Shown here: piece after piece, positions 1-13,400 of the stretch
Numbering within the stretch: the stretch's first letter is position 1
Layout: every line of letters begins with the position of its first letter
Assembly: GCF_905475395.1 (NCBI RefSeq)
Contig: NC_058342.1
Location: 18,572,640 to 18,636,639 of the forward strand
From: Chrysoperla carnea
Lineage: Eukaryota; Arthropoda; Insecta; Neuroptera; Chrysopidae
DNA length: 64,000 nucleotides
Reading direction: 5' to 3'
Made by a program: the position numbers and the translations under genes
Notes under the pieces: model-generated
Databases searched by the model: none
Told to the model about the DNA's origin: nothing
The model's input: the letters and a program-made list of their open reading frames with translations, nothing else

Positions 1-568
1 AAATTTTTTGAAAACTATGTATAAAAATAGTTTGGATCATGATGATCAAAAGTTCTTGTGGATTTAAGCTTCAAAAACCCTTCCCTTCTGAGGTACTTCA
101 ATTCAAAGTTTATGCCTACATGATATATTGATTTTTGGTTTCGGTAAAAATTATTTTAAAACTATGTATTAAGGTAGTTTTGATCATGATGATCAAAAGT
201 TTTTATGGATTCAACCATCAAAAAATCTTCCCTTCCGAGCTACGGCCATTCAAAGGTTACGCCTACATGAAGAGCTCAGAAGGGAATGGTTTTGAAGATT
301 GAGTCCATAAGAACTTTTGATCAGCATGATCAAAACTACCTTAATCCATACTTTTCAAAAAATTTAAATCGTAACGAATAATCAATATCTCATGCAGGCA
401 TAACCTTTGAAAGGCTGTAGTTCGATAGGGAAGAGTTTTTGAGGATTGAGTTCATAAGGACTTTTGATCAAAATGTCAAAACTAGCATGATCAAAACTAC
501 CTTAATCAATATTTTTCAAAAAATATTAACCGAAAGCAAAAATCAATGTATTTTGTCCGGGGTCCTTT
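1..568. repeat. Foldback MITE family A (CCGG end), right part
   Basis: Contains direct and inverted versions of a ~180-bp unit (TTTTGATCATGATGATCAAA..., CCCTTCC, CTACATGA) and ends with TGTCCGGGGTCCTTT at 568. The left end is outside the window. Other copies lie near 19265-19428, 25060-25565, 27480-27560, 28921-29325, 41162-41599 and 48546-48965. Confidence 0.75.
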
Positions 569-982
569 CAAATCGATAGAGTAAAGGGTATAATCGCAGT
601 GCTTGAAATTCAATTGTAACTTTAACCATATTTATCTGGAAAAGCGCTTTTATTTTTAAAGAAGGAATTAAAATTTTTATATTTTATCTTTGTCGCGGTT
701 TAATCCAATTTGAGTTCTATTTAATTGTTAAATTAAAGTTGGTGAAACCTTAATGATTGTTAAAAACTAAAAAACTAAAAAATAATAATAATAAACAAAC
801 CTCAAAAAGCAGGTGAAACAAAAAAACATTTTCATTACTGCTAATCAGATTTTTTATCTTTGGAACCTAAATGAACAATCACAAAAAAAAAACACATCTA
901 ATAAAAAAAAAACATCAACACAAGCCCTACATGCCCAAAACCATAAACTATGATTCAAATAAAATATCAAAACAATACGTAC

Positions 983-1406
983 CAGCAACAATTTTGCTCA
1001 TCTCAATCACTTGTTTCGCTAAAATTTGATTTAATTGTAACAAATGTTCGCGTTGACGTTTTTCCTCGGACATTGTGAATGATTTACCCTCGGTACCTTG
1101 GCCCAAACGACTCGTATCCAATGTAGTGGGTAAGGCCGTACTATCTGATAACATTTTCTTAATGGATTCAACTTTACGCATACGCTGGCGCTCCTCTTCG
1201 GCGGATAATTCAGGTAAATCTTGTGGCATGTATCGTTCAGGTATGATTATTTTACTTGGGGTTCCTAGGATATTATCTATGGTGCGCTCGTTGTATTTAA
1301 TTTCTTTATGGCCTAATGTAGATCGCACCACATCTGGAGTATTTATTCTAGGTCGTAATGCTCTTTCCATGTCTAAATCGTCCAATGATCTTTCACTTTT
1401 TAGCCA
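983..1406 (-). CDS. kmr: kmr-like exon 17 (last exon in window)
   Basis: 424 nt, residues 2027-2167 plus one base; acceptor TTTTTTTAG above 1406, donor GTACGT at 977-982, ends in phase 1. Starts WLKSERSLDDLDMERALRPR; the block INTPDVVRSTLGHKEIKYNE... to ...IIIPERYMPQDL is the conserved C-terminal PLEKHA motif (IPERY). It ends with a charged helix (EEKRQREHLLQLNQILAKQV). At least one more exon is required. Confidence 0.88.
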
Positions 1407-4400
1407 CTAAAAAAAAAAATAGATTATAGAATAAATTGATTATATGTAAGGATCAAAACGGAAATCACCTTAGATATTAAGGATAAAAAAGAGCTTTGGT
1501 TTCTATTTTGGATGTAAAAGTTGATCATTATCAAATTATTAAAATAAGAAATAAAAGAGAAAGCGTTGTTTACACAATTGAAATAGCGAGCTATAAGCGT
1601 CCGTGGCTGAATTTATTTACTATGCACTGCCCATCAAGCTGTTTTTCTCTCGAACGAGAGAGAAAGCGATGTTTACACAATTGAAATTGTTTTCAATCAC
1701 TTTCAATTGATTGAAAACAAAAGATAGACTATGTCATAGTACTGGAATCACGAACCCATATAACAAGGACGTGAAACTCCTATAGCGAGCTATAAACACC
1801 CGTGGCTGAATTTACGGCGCATATCTAGGCGGGGTCTAGTCATCGGTTGTTGCTTACTATGTACGGCGTATCAGGCTGTCTTTTTCTCGAACGAGAAAAT
1901 TTAAAAATTTTACAAAATTTTCTTACCGAACTTGTATCTCCATCACTAGCTGAAAGTAGACTAAGATCCCGACTAATATGGTTATTATCGGGTGCAGTAT
2001 GATGTCTACGTTTTTCTTTGGGAACTATTCGACGTCCTAATGACGCAGTTTGTAAAGGCGGCGAAAGTGGATTTCCACATGGTTCTAAAGAATAGGAAAA
2101 TTTTATTAAGTATAAAGTTTATTAGTACAATCTAAATATATAAAAGGAAAAAATTAATGCATCTTTGAAATTTTCCACAGAGATTGTAAAAACTTCGTAA
2201 AAAAATCGACCTCTCAGAGGCGTCCCTAACCCTTATTTGGGGGTAGTTGGGGTTTTTAGTTTTTTACAAATAACAAAAAAACTATGAATTAAATTTAAAA
2301 AAAAGTTCAAATAAAAGTTCTAGCTGAAATATTTGTGCCCATGCAGCTTCAAAATTGGCCGAGATATGAAAATTTTAAAATGGAATTTTTTTGCTCATTC
2401 AACCAAATGAAAAAGTATACATCTTGTAAGCCGTTAGAGATAGAACAAATGTTTAAATGTAAAAGTTATTCCTTATAAAGAAATTAACAAATTTTATTTG
2501 ATTCATTCTTTCGTAAACATCACTGTTCACCCGCGAAGGCGTAACTTTTTGAATCATGGCTCATATAACTTTTGCATATAAAGTTTTGTTCTATCTCTAA
2601 CAGTTTACAAAATGGTTTTTTTTTTTATTTGATTGAATGAGCAAAAAATTCTAGAAAATATTTTCAAACTGAAGTATTTTCTAGAATTTTTTTTTTTTTT
2701 TTTTGGTTTTTCTATGTTTCACAAAACCATTAGTTGAAGTTAATCTAAAAATTTTCAACACACTTTTTTTTATAGTTTTGAAGAAAATGGACAAAAAAAA
2801 TTTTTCCCAAAATTTTCCCACCCTCACGACTGAACACGACTGAGGGGTGTTTACGAAATAATTATTCAAATAAAAGTTGTCGAACTTTTTATAAGGAATA
2901 ACTTTTATATTTAAACTTTTGTTTTATCTTCAATGGTTTACAAGATGGATGCTGTTTCATATGATTGAATGAGCAAAAAAATTCCATTTTAAAATTGGCA
3001 TATCTCGGTCAACTTTGAAGCTTGAAAGTCCAAAAAAAAAACGAAAATGTGCACAAATACTTCAGCTAGAACTTTTATTTGAACTTTTTTTTTTTAAATT
3101 TAATGCATAGTTTTTTTTTTTTTTCTTTTTTTTTTGTAATATGTAAAAAACTGAGTAAAACCCTCAACAACCCCCCAAAAATAAGGATTAGGTACGCCTT
3201 TTAGAGGTAGACTTTTTTTTATCTAATAAACAACTGTGAAAAATTTCAAAGATGCATTAATTTTTTCTTTTTTACCATAATTATTTTATTTACTTTTGTT
3301 GTATTATGAAGATTATAAAGAATATTCCCAAATACTCACTTTTATTATAGGTTGCTAACGAATCCGTGGACTTGGATAGAACATGTGAAGAAATATTTGA
3401 CGATTGTTCGAGATCTTCATCTTTATAATAATGCGACGCTAAATCATTTGACGATATACCATGATCACGTTGTTTTAACGAACCCATCGACATTGATGAA
3501 GCACCTCCACTCCCAGTACCCATTGTTGCCAATCGTGCTGGAGGTATTGCCAAAGAAAGCGTACTACCAATTCCAGTTCGTTCCCTATCACGGTGTCTTC
3601 GTTCACTTTCACGTTTCACAATGCGAACAGTTTTGATTTCTTGTTTCTCGTATAAATTCGACTGTGGATTCTCACTTAAATCCGTTGAGAATAACCCATC
3701 ATCACTGTTATGTAGATAATTCTGCGGTTTATTCTCCGAGCAAATATCTAAATCGGTTTCTAACCATTGTGTCCGTTTTAGTGAACTTGGTGAATGTGAG
3801 CGTGCGGATGAGCTACGTAACGAAGATGTAGATGCTTCGAGATCGTTGGTGTTATCGATTGAAGTGTTGTTTGAGATTGGCCATTGCATTTGATGGGCTA
3901 AATTTTGCGATTTATCTGTTAAATGTCGGACTTGTACACTTAGCTCTTGTCGTTGTTTTTGTAAATCACCCATAAGCCATTGTACGCGTTTTAATTCACT
4001 TTCCATTTCTGGAGCTGATTCTGCTAACGACTTACGTTCCTTTGGTACTGAAATTTAAAAAACAAGAATTATTTTACATTTCCGTAAAAGTTTTCACAAT
4101 TTAGATGGAGAAAAATATGTAGGGAAAAAACTTTAATGAGAAAGGTTTTTGATGAACGAAAATCTTGATGAGAACCACGTCTATGACAGAGGTCACCCGA
4201 ACCTTTGAGGCCAGCGAACCGGGTAGGTATCAAGCTAGTAAGGTGTTATTTTAATCGTAAATAAAATAATAGTTGAGGCAAAAAATGTTTGTTGAGAGAT
4301 TTTCTCCTTGTAATTAATAACTTAAGGATCCCCGAGGAGTTAAAACAATCAAATCTTTAAAAACTTCTCATTTAAAGGTTATTGCAATAATTTTTGCACT

Positions 4401-7400
4401 TACTTGTATTCGATAAATAAGGTTGTTTTCTCTGGCGTTGAGTCATTTGCAATTTTTGTCGAAGTACCAATAGCTCTTGTTCGATTCGAGCATTACCAGC
4501 AACCGTTTCTTCCAATTTCTACAAAAAAAAATAAAGTTAATAATTTAAGTTATATGGGAGATCAGAGTAAGACGTATCACAATAGGCAGCGAAAAAATGA
4601 TGGACCCGATCTGTCAAAAAAGTACTGAGTTAGAGTATGAAACACTTTTAAAAGAATACCTCCAATGAGATTATTTTGTCGAGTCACAATTTCAGGGTAA
4701 TCTATAATCTATTTTAAAATATACGTCGAATGAAAGCTTGATGAGCTTTTTGTTTATAATTCACACTGTTGTACGTTTTAGGGGTCAAATTTTTCGTTGC
4801 GATATCAAAGTGAGGAGTATCCCAAAAGGCAGCGAGAAAATGATGGACCCGATGTGTCAAAATTGAATAAGGGAATGAAAGACTTTTAAATGAATACCCC
4901 CAATGAGATTATTTTGCCGAGTCGCAATTTCAGAAGGATCTATTCCAAAGCTTTAACTTTCGTTAAAGTTTACGATTTGGAAGCCTACGATCGATGTGGG
5001 GTTTCCGGTAAAGGATCCAAGCTAGTGACAAACTATGTTGAACATAACCACCGCTAAAACATTCGACCTTGCTTGATTGAAACTAAACAGAGTACAGTTG
5101 GGAAGGATAGGGTTTTTTACAACCATTCAGGTATAGAATTTTTTGGGTCCATAAATTTGGGCTCATCAATCCTGAAATCGTTGATCTTTTTGCGTTACCT
5201 CTCCCCTCGATATAATCAGATTCACATAAGAATGCCTGCAGTTAGGTTTAGAATGTTTAAGCCTGCAACTTTGGACCTATCAATTATGGCATAAATTTCG
5301 ACAGAAAACCTTTGGTCCTTTTGCATTGCCTCTCTCATCGATCTCTACCTGCAGGAGTTCGAGATGTTCTCAAGAACCCGTCTTATTGTTTTTTTATTTT
5401 ACGATCCAAGTTGCCTAAGCTGTTTGAAAATGAAACTGCTTTCACATTTTTACGTTTTGAAAGAGTGTAATTGGGGTACTTTCAACGAAAACTTAAATTT
5501 TTCGTTGCGAGATCAGAGTGAGGCGTATAAAAAAAAGAAGCGACCAAATAACGGACCCGGTCTGACGAAAAAATATTGAGTTAAGGAATGAAACACTTTT
5601 AAAAGAATACTTCCAATGAGATAATTTTACCGCTTCATAATTTCAAGGGGAGCTATGTGCATACTCACATAACTCATTGTACTATTATCCATGTTATTTG
5701 CTCCTGTATAGCAACTTTGGACCCATCAATTCTAGAATCAATTTCGACAGAGAAACTGTGGTCTTTTTGCGTTTCCCTTCTCGTCGACAGAATCATATGG
5801 GAATGTCTTTACTTGTTCGACATGTTCTCAAGATGAGATGTTCGAAATGAATTATTTTTGATTTTGAAATATTTCTTTAGCATAATAATTAGAACTAACC
5901 TTTGAATTGTAAGCCAATAAAACATGAACACGACTCAATTCACGCTCCAAAAGTTGTTGATGACGTCGAACTCGATCCAATTCAGCTGGCGGTGTACTTG
6001 GTAATTCAGAATCCGTTAATTTATTTTGTAACGATTGTAAAGCACCTTCTAAATATTCTTTCTCCTTTCGTAAACCAGCCAACGTTCCAGATTCATGACG
6101 TAAGGCGTTATCTAATTCATATAATTGTTGGATTTTACTCTGAAAAAAGTTATGGTTAACAGCTAAAAATTTTGATATTTGTTCCTTGCAGACAAATTTA
6201 TTCCTTCCAAAATCCGAGCCTAGTTTTTTTAACAGCAAATTTATTGTTTACCTGTAATTGTGCATGATTTAAATTGATTTTTTTCCAATCACGTTTTTCT
6301 TCAGCCAATAATCGTCGCTCTTGGACTTGTTGATTAAATTGTAATCGTTCACGATTTCTTGCACCATTCAGTTTTTCATTACGACTATTCCCATTTTTTT
6401 GGTATAAGGAACCTAATTTTACCATGTTATCAACCAAATTGACCAATGGTTTATTTTTCTCATACTACGAACAAAAATATTTAACGATTAATTTCTGTTT
6501 CAGAATATTTTTCGTTCAAATTCTTCAAACAAATTTTTATTGAATTTATCCAATTTCCCATTCTATATCCATAAAAATAGGAAGGCTTTAAGGTTTCATG
6601 TTATCAAGATTCAAAAAAAATTTTCACGATTTTTTGTAATTTTCTTAAAAGGATTAAGAAAAAATCACAAGCTAAACTTATACGATAATTTTGACCCAAA
6701 AAATACAAAAATCTGGTTCATTTGATGATAGAACGAATAGTTTCTGAGGTATTGTTAATAATTTTATACGAAGATTAATCTCAGAGCGATCTAAGGTCAT
6801 ATATAGAAAGAAACTCGTTCAGTCGTTAATCCAGTTTTTTTGTTGCACTTAAACAGATAAAAAATTTCGAAAAACACAAAAATACAGGTCATTTGACGGA
6901 AGTAAGAATAGATTCCAAAGTATTGTCTGGAATCCCTTCGAAATTTTGCTCTTCGTATTTTCACTTGTCACTTGTCCACAATACATGACATACTAATGCA
7001 AACATTGACTTTACAGTATACATAGACTAAGCATCGCCTATCGTTCCGTACAGTGAGAAGCGAGGTAATTGCTTAGGTCAGCTAGGGACATTTATCATTA
7101 AAACATACATTGAATGTCAAATTTTCATATCACAAAATGTTTTACATAAAACATCGTGATTTCACTGAACTTTTTCGATTTATGACTTAAAAAATACTTA
7201 TCACGTATCACTTTACATTTTTTCTTACGAAATTACAATGGATTCGACCTAAGCAATTACCTCAAATGTTGACACGTTTAAAATCGTGTCGTAGATACTC
7301 AGTCTATGTAACTGTAATATCAATGAGTACAAAACACCAAAATTGCGTCACATTTAAAAATAATATTGAAAATGAAACACGTTTATTTGCACGAATGCAC

Positions 7401-10400
7401 ACAAAAACACAAACATACATGCAACAATCAAAACAAACACAAAATTTTTCCAAAAACAATAAAATCAATAAATAAATTTTCAAAATGCATACCCGTTTTC
7501 CTAAATCTAATATTTGCAGTTTTAATTGTTCTAATCTTTGTATATTTTCTAATTTTTGATTTTCATCTTGTGATGTCATTGTAGCCTAAAATAACAATAA
7601 TTATGTAAAATTTAATAAAAAAAAAAGTACAGGATGCGTCATAATAAACAGCCCTCTTTCGTCAACTTTCAAGGGACATATCTTTAAAAGTCCTTCTCCA
7701 AAAAAATTTTATTTTATTATAACGCATTATGTATATTTCTCCCATTCTCTCATGAAGACAAAAGATTGATTTGGAAAAATCTGTATATAAATGTGAAAAC
7801 CCGTCTAACACTTTCAAGGTTCTAGCTTTTTAGGGGTTTAAATAGATATTGAATCTTCGAGTTAATTTAGCTCTTGGATAACTCATGATCAAAACAGGTA
7901 TTGAAATCCGTAGGTAAATATGTCCTTAAACGGACTTTTCAAAATTCGAATTATTTTCGGAGATACAGCGGATTTTCTGGTAACGAAGTTTGAATTGATC
8001 ACTCTGTACTTCGAGCTTCTGCTGCTTCAAAAGAAGACAGCTCGGTTAGCAGAAATAACTTTGCAAGACATTGCATATGAAGTAGAAGAAGGTCCAATGT
8101 ATGGATCTGGGATCGTGATCGAAAATCTTTTAATAAAAAGTTATTTATACTAATTTATAGAAAATCTATTTAAAATCTAAATGAGTTAAAAACGAGTTAA
8201 ATCTCCTTTTACTCCTCTTATTTAACACCTGAGTTAAACTACTGTGACTACTCCTTCTGAGGTTTAACTCAAGGATGGATACAGTAGTGACATCTTTCAA
8301 GTAAATCGTTCGAGAGTTTAATGGTTCAAGGCTAGGATAGATTCCGATTCCGAATTCATGTGACCGATTCAACCCTTGCTAGAGCAATGTATGTTCTCAT
8401 CGTCATGGAAACTATATTTATACAGTGTGTCGCATTTAAGATGAAGACACCCTCATAATTTCGTTGTTTATAGGAATATACCATGTGTGTATCTACCATC
8501 TTGGGATATACATATGTCTGTAGCATGACTGAATACATCCGTTTAGTAATGCATCTAAGGGAGAGGTATTATATACATGCATTGAACATTAGTTTGAAGA
8601 CACTTGAAGGTGGGAGTTTTTTAGTTACAGATAACTAGTAAGTTCGTCAATCATCACTGCTACTGACTTTAGTATGCCTTCACATGTAGTAAGAGTCTGT
8701 TGAATAATTTTCATTGTTGTCTTGTTGGGCTAGTCTTCTTTCTAACTAATAAAAATTCTTATTTAAATATAGTTTATTATTTGTATGTGGAATGTTTGAA
8801 AATCAATGATAGTATTCTATTAACGGTATAACATAAAACAACAATCCACACAAATTAAAAGAAAAATAAAACCCCAAAAAGAAAAAAATAATAATTCCGA
8901 CAAAAGAAAATGTTAAATCATATTTTCGAATATTCCTCCATCACTTGGTACCATACAGATTCCAGGTCTAAATTTGGAAGAGCTCTAACAGCGGGCAGTA
9001 TGTTATCTTGCAACAAACTCAAATATTTTTAGAATCTAAAGATCCGTCAATGAAGAATGGTCCTATTATATGGTCACCCAATATTCCAGCCCAGACATTC
9101 AGTTTTTGTGGAAACTGAGTTTGGATTGTAACATATCTATGTTGATTCGTCTGAGACCAATATCGCATGACAGTTGGATTATGTTTTCCATTTAATGGAA
9201 AAGACGATTCATCAGTAAATAATATATTTCTGATAAAATTATTTTCTTGATTCGCCTTTTCCATCGTAGTATCACAAAACTCCATCCTGCGATAACGGTC
9301 CTCAGGCAAAATCTCTTGGTGTTTTTCATACTTAAAACATTTGAAATCGTTCTGTTTCCAAATTTTTGCAACCGTAGAGTTGCTTAGGCCCAGTTCTTCA
9401 CCAACTTCTCTTGCCGATTTTTTATCGTCAATAGATAGTACACTACAAACTGCTATATCTCTCTCTTCATTTTTTTGTGGAGCTTCCTCATTTTTTTTGT
9501 GGCAATATTTACAATCACACAGACAAGAATATTTTTCAAAACAATGAATAATATTCATAACTGTTTGAGCGGTTGGTGATCGCCTATCTTCAAATAGCAC
9601 AATAAATAATTTGACACAATCAAGTCATTTCCCTGATAACACCATTTGAGAATTTGAGCTCTTTCTTGATTTGTGTAATAATAACCCATTGTTATAATAA
9701 TACCATTAAACAGAATACAAACACGTATTTCCAAAAGCATTCACATACTAGTAATGATTGAACGTTATCAAATCAATTAATAATATTTGTATGCCACAAA
9801 TCTCCCACTCTCTGCATGCATACAACAGAAGACATGTCGTATCGTATCTGTAGTCTTACAATACATGTATAATACCTCTCGCTTAGATGCATTAGTAAAC
9901 GGATGTATTCAGTCATACTACAGACATATGTATATCCCAAGATGGTAGATACACACTCTGTATACTTAAAATTTTGAACAGTCATACACAGGGTAATGAG
10001 TCACATTTTTTAAGATACTAAACCGAATCGCGACTTAAGTTTATTTAAAAAAAAAAAAACTAGGAAATTTTCGCCGTTATAAAAATACTAGGAGAGCAAA
10101 TATGGGGAGCACATTCAAATATAAAATAATTTAGGTATCTTTGTCTTTTCATTCAATGAAAAAATCAACTGATTCTAACAGGTATGGTTTACATTACGTA
10201 GTAATTTTGAGTAAAGACCAAAACAATACAAAAAAAAAAAATGCGAATTTTGTTATGAAAATATTCTAAGCAACTTTTTTTAATAGTTTTTTTTAACTAA
10301 CCATCTCGAACGCTAAGCAAAATATTAAGAATCTGCCCTATTTGTCAATTTGTAGGAAGCTGTAAAGATTTAATCTTCAAAGCCCCTGATAAAAATCAAG

Positions 10401-13400
10401 CGGTGATCATTGTCCAAGTTATACATCTTTTTCAAATAGCATTTATTTACAAATTTTTCCGGGTAATTTACAGGAACGAAAAACTATCTGAAAAATAAAG
10501 AACGCAAAATACATAGCATGCAAAAAATGAAGACTTGGTTAATAAGAAGTAAAAGCATTCAAATAAATTGATGAAAAATTAATGTTTAGATTGAAGAAAC
10601 GTTGAAGAATTTTTGTTCAGAAAGAAAAACAAAAAAAAAAACATTACAAATTTGTCACACCTTAAGTAAATCGATTTCATTATGGCACGTTTCAATTGCT
10701 TGATATGTACTTATACTTTGACGACGTAACTGTATAAGTAATAAAACTAATTCTTCATGGGTTCGACCTAATAATTCACCAGCGGATAATTTTAATCCTT
10801 TATTTGATGGCGTTGTACTTCGTAAAAAATCAGGTGATATCTAATAAATCAAAGGACATAACAAAAAAAAGCACAAAAAATAAAAAACACAAATCAAACA
10901 AACAAACAAAAACAAAATAAAAATTAGGATTCGTAAAAAATCGCTGTTTTCAAAAAATACTCCTCACCCGCATTGAAAATTACACTTGCGCTGATAAGTT
11001 CGTATGATGTCATATAGATGGCGTTACTAGTATTAAATCCATATCATTTTTAGGTACCTTCAAAAGACATGTGTATAAATTTGACAGCTATCTTTATTTT
11101 CACTTTAATACCTCATTTTTTCTAATTTATTAATTTTTTTCTAGGTATAATCCTAGCTTTGAAAAACAAAAATTTTATTATTTTACGTTTTTTACGAATC
11201 CTTAAAAAAATCAATTAATAAGAGCCTGGATTAAATTTTGAATGAAAGAACCCTGAACTTTGTTTCAAAAAAGAATTCGAACAGCTCGTGATAATAATTT
11301 TAAAAAAATAGTAAAAGTATGAGTACTTATGTACGATAATAACAAATATAATAGTTTATAAATAATGGAAACAATTCATACTCCAGTTAACCTATCTATT
11401 GTCATTTACCTATCATTGTCTATTGTTAGTAACATTTGGTTTATCGACTATTTTCTTAGGTTTAAAAAACTATTTTCTCAAGTTGGTAGCTTTATTATTA
11501 ATAACTTTGCTTAAAATGAACTCGGTTTGTCAAACCTTTTGCGATCTAACAGCGAATCAAATTCAGAAATCATGTAAAGAACCCCGCAATATTAGATAGA
11601 AAAATAGCTTTCTGTGAAACTTTTTCTAACCCACTCTAAAATGTTCTATGGATCATTGTGATGAAAAGCTCTCACGGCCACAAAATTTTTTAACGAGTAG
11701 TTTTCCAGCCACGGGCGATTAAAGCTACGAATATATTATAGTTTTAGCATATAACTAGGAAAATGGCTTTCTGTGAAACTTTTTTCAAACTGCTCCCAAA
11801 ATGTTCTTCAGATCGTTCTGATCAAAAGCCCTCACGGTCACAACTTTTTAACGGGTCGTTTTCGAGCTATGGGAGATCAAAGCTACACATCCATTATAGT
11901 TATATAACCCGTAGCTTGAAAATTACCCGTTAAATAGTTTTGTGGCCGTGAGAGCTTTTGACCAGAATGACCCAAAGAACATTTTAGAGTGGGTAAGAAA
12001 AAGTTTCACAGGCTGTCATTTTCCTATCTAATATTGCAGGGTCCTTTCTCTCGACACCCTTTATCAACGTAAATCCAGTTAAACAAAGAGATTATTTGAT
12101 GATTTGTTTCATGTTCAAGTAATTTAATAATTAGATTCCGACACCTTTCGATGTGCCAACAAAAAAAAAAATTAAAATAAATTTTCTATTACGCATGTAC
12201 TTCCGTGTTTCGCCGGAGATATTTGATAAGACTAAAGATGAATAAATTTTATAAAAAAACGGGGACTTTTTGAATGGTACAAAATATTTAAAAAGGGCTG
12301 AAAGAATGTTGAAGACAATTCTTGCTTTGGAAGACTTTCAACCTATTTTCATGAGTCGATCAATTATGAATCGTTCTGGAAGAAAAGACGGTCAATAAAG
12401 AATATTCGATGTGATTCCGAAACAATTTCATCTGATTTATTTTGTTCCAAAATTAATATTACTATTCCGAGGTAACCTTTTTGGGAAGAAAAAGTGTGTT
12501 GAAACCAGGAAAAATTCTGAAAATGGGTACTAATAATTTACGGTCGTTTTTAACAGAATAATATGAAATGTTCAAGATTTGTTTGAAATGACAAAATGAA
12601 ATATTTTCACCAAAATTTTTCCTGACTCTTATTAACTGATATAACATGCTCATGCAACAAATAACATGTAACTTACAAAATAGCAAACACACAAAAAAAA
12701 ATAAATGGGGAAAATACACAATTTATTAAATAAAATTACCATACCTTTTGGTATGATTGTCTTCTTTTATTTTGGGCTGCATAATGTGAATTTCTTGGTA
12801 AACTTCCAGCTCGACATGGGTACCTTAAATAAAATTGAACGATTTTTAAAACAGTTCTTTAACCTTCATTAATACAGTAAACTGAGGCCTCAAATCTTTT
12901 TTACTTACAATGGACACTCTCCACGATTAATTTGAACTTTGACCCTCAGTCACTTTGCAGGTTTGGGGATAACCTTCTTAATTCAAATACTGTAAGAAAT
13001 AAAGTCGGAAAAAAGTCATTAGGTTACAAAATGTTCATATGAGTGCGTAGAAATCATATTGATTAGAAAGTGTGCTCTTACAATGCGCACGCGCGCTTAG
13101 AAGTTCGACCAAGCTAATTTTGCTGACAAATCATGAAATTTGGTATTATAAGTATTTTTTATCTCATGACATTTTTACCTAAAACTCTCCGTTTTTGAGA
13201 TACATAGTGATTGAAAAAAAAAAAAAACAACCTAATTTTGATATTTGACTTCAAATTGGTTGTATCTCATATTTTGGATGATTTTAAATAATATTTGCCT
13301 CGAGGCTCTTTTCACCTCTCCTCACTGTTTTTGAAATATAAGCATTATAAAAAAAATCGCATTTTTAAGCTAAAATTTTGTTTCGATTTTAGAAAAAATT

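Noticed and set aside
560..950. Possible last exon of the kmr-like gene on the minus strand
   Set aside because: Some AG acceptors followed by a few codons and a stop exist, but they give 4-8 residues of no character and no support over chance.
9773..9985. Open frame near the right end of the transposon
   Set aside because: It is the terminal inverted repeat read through; the same peptide arises from the left repeat at 8356-8538.
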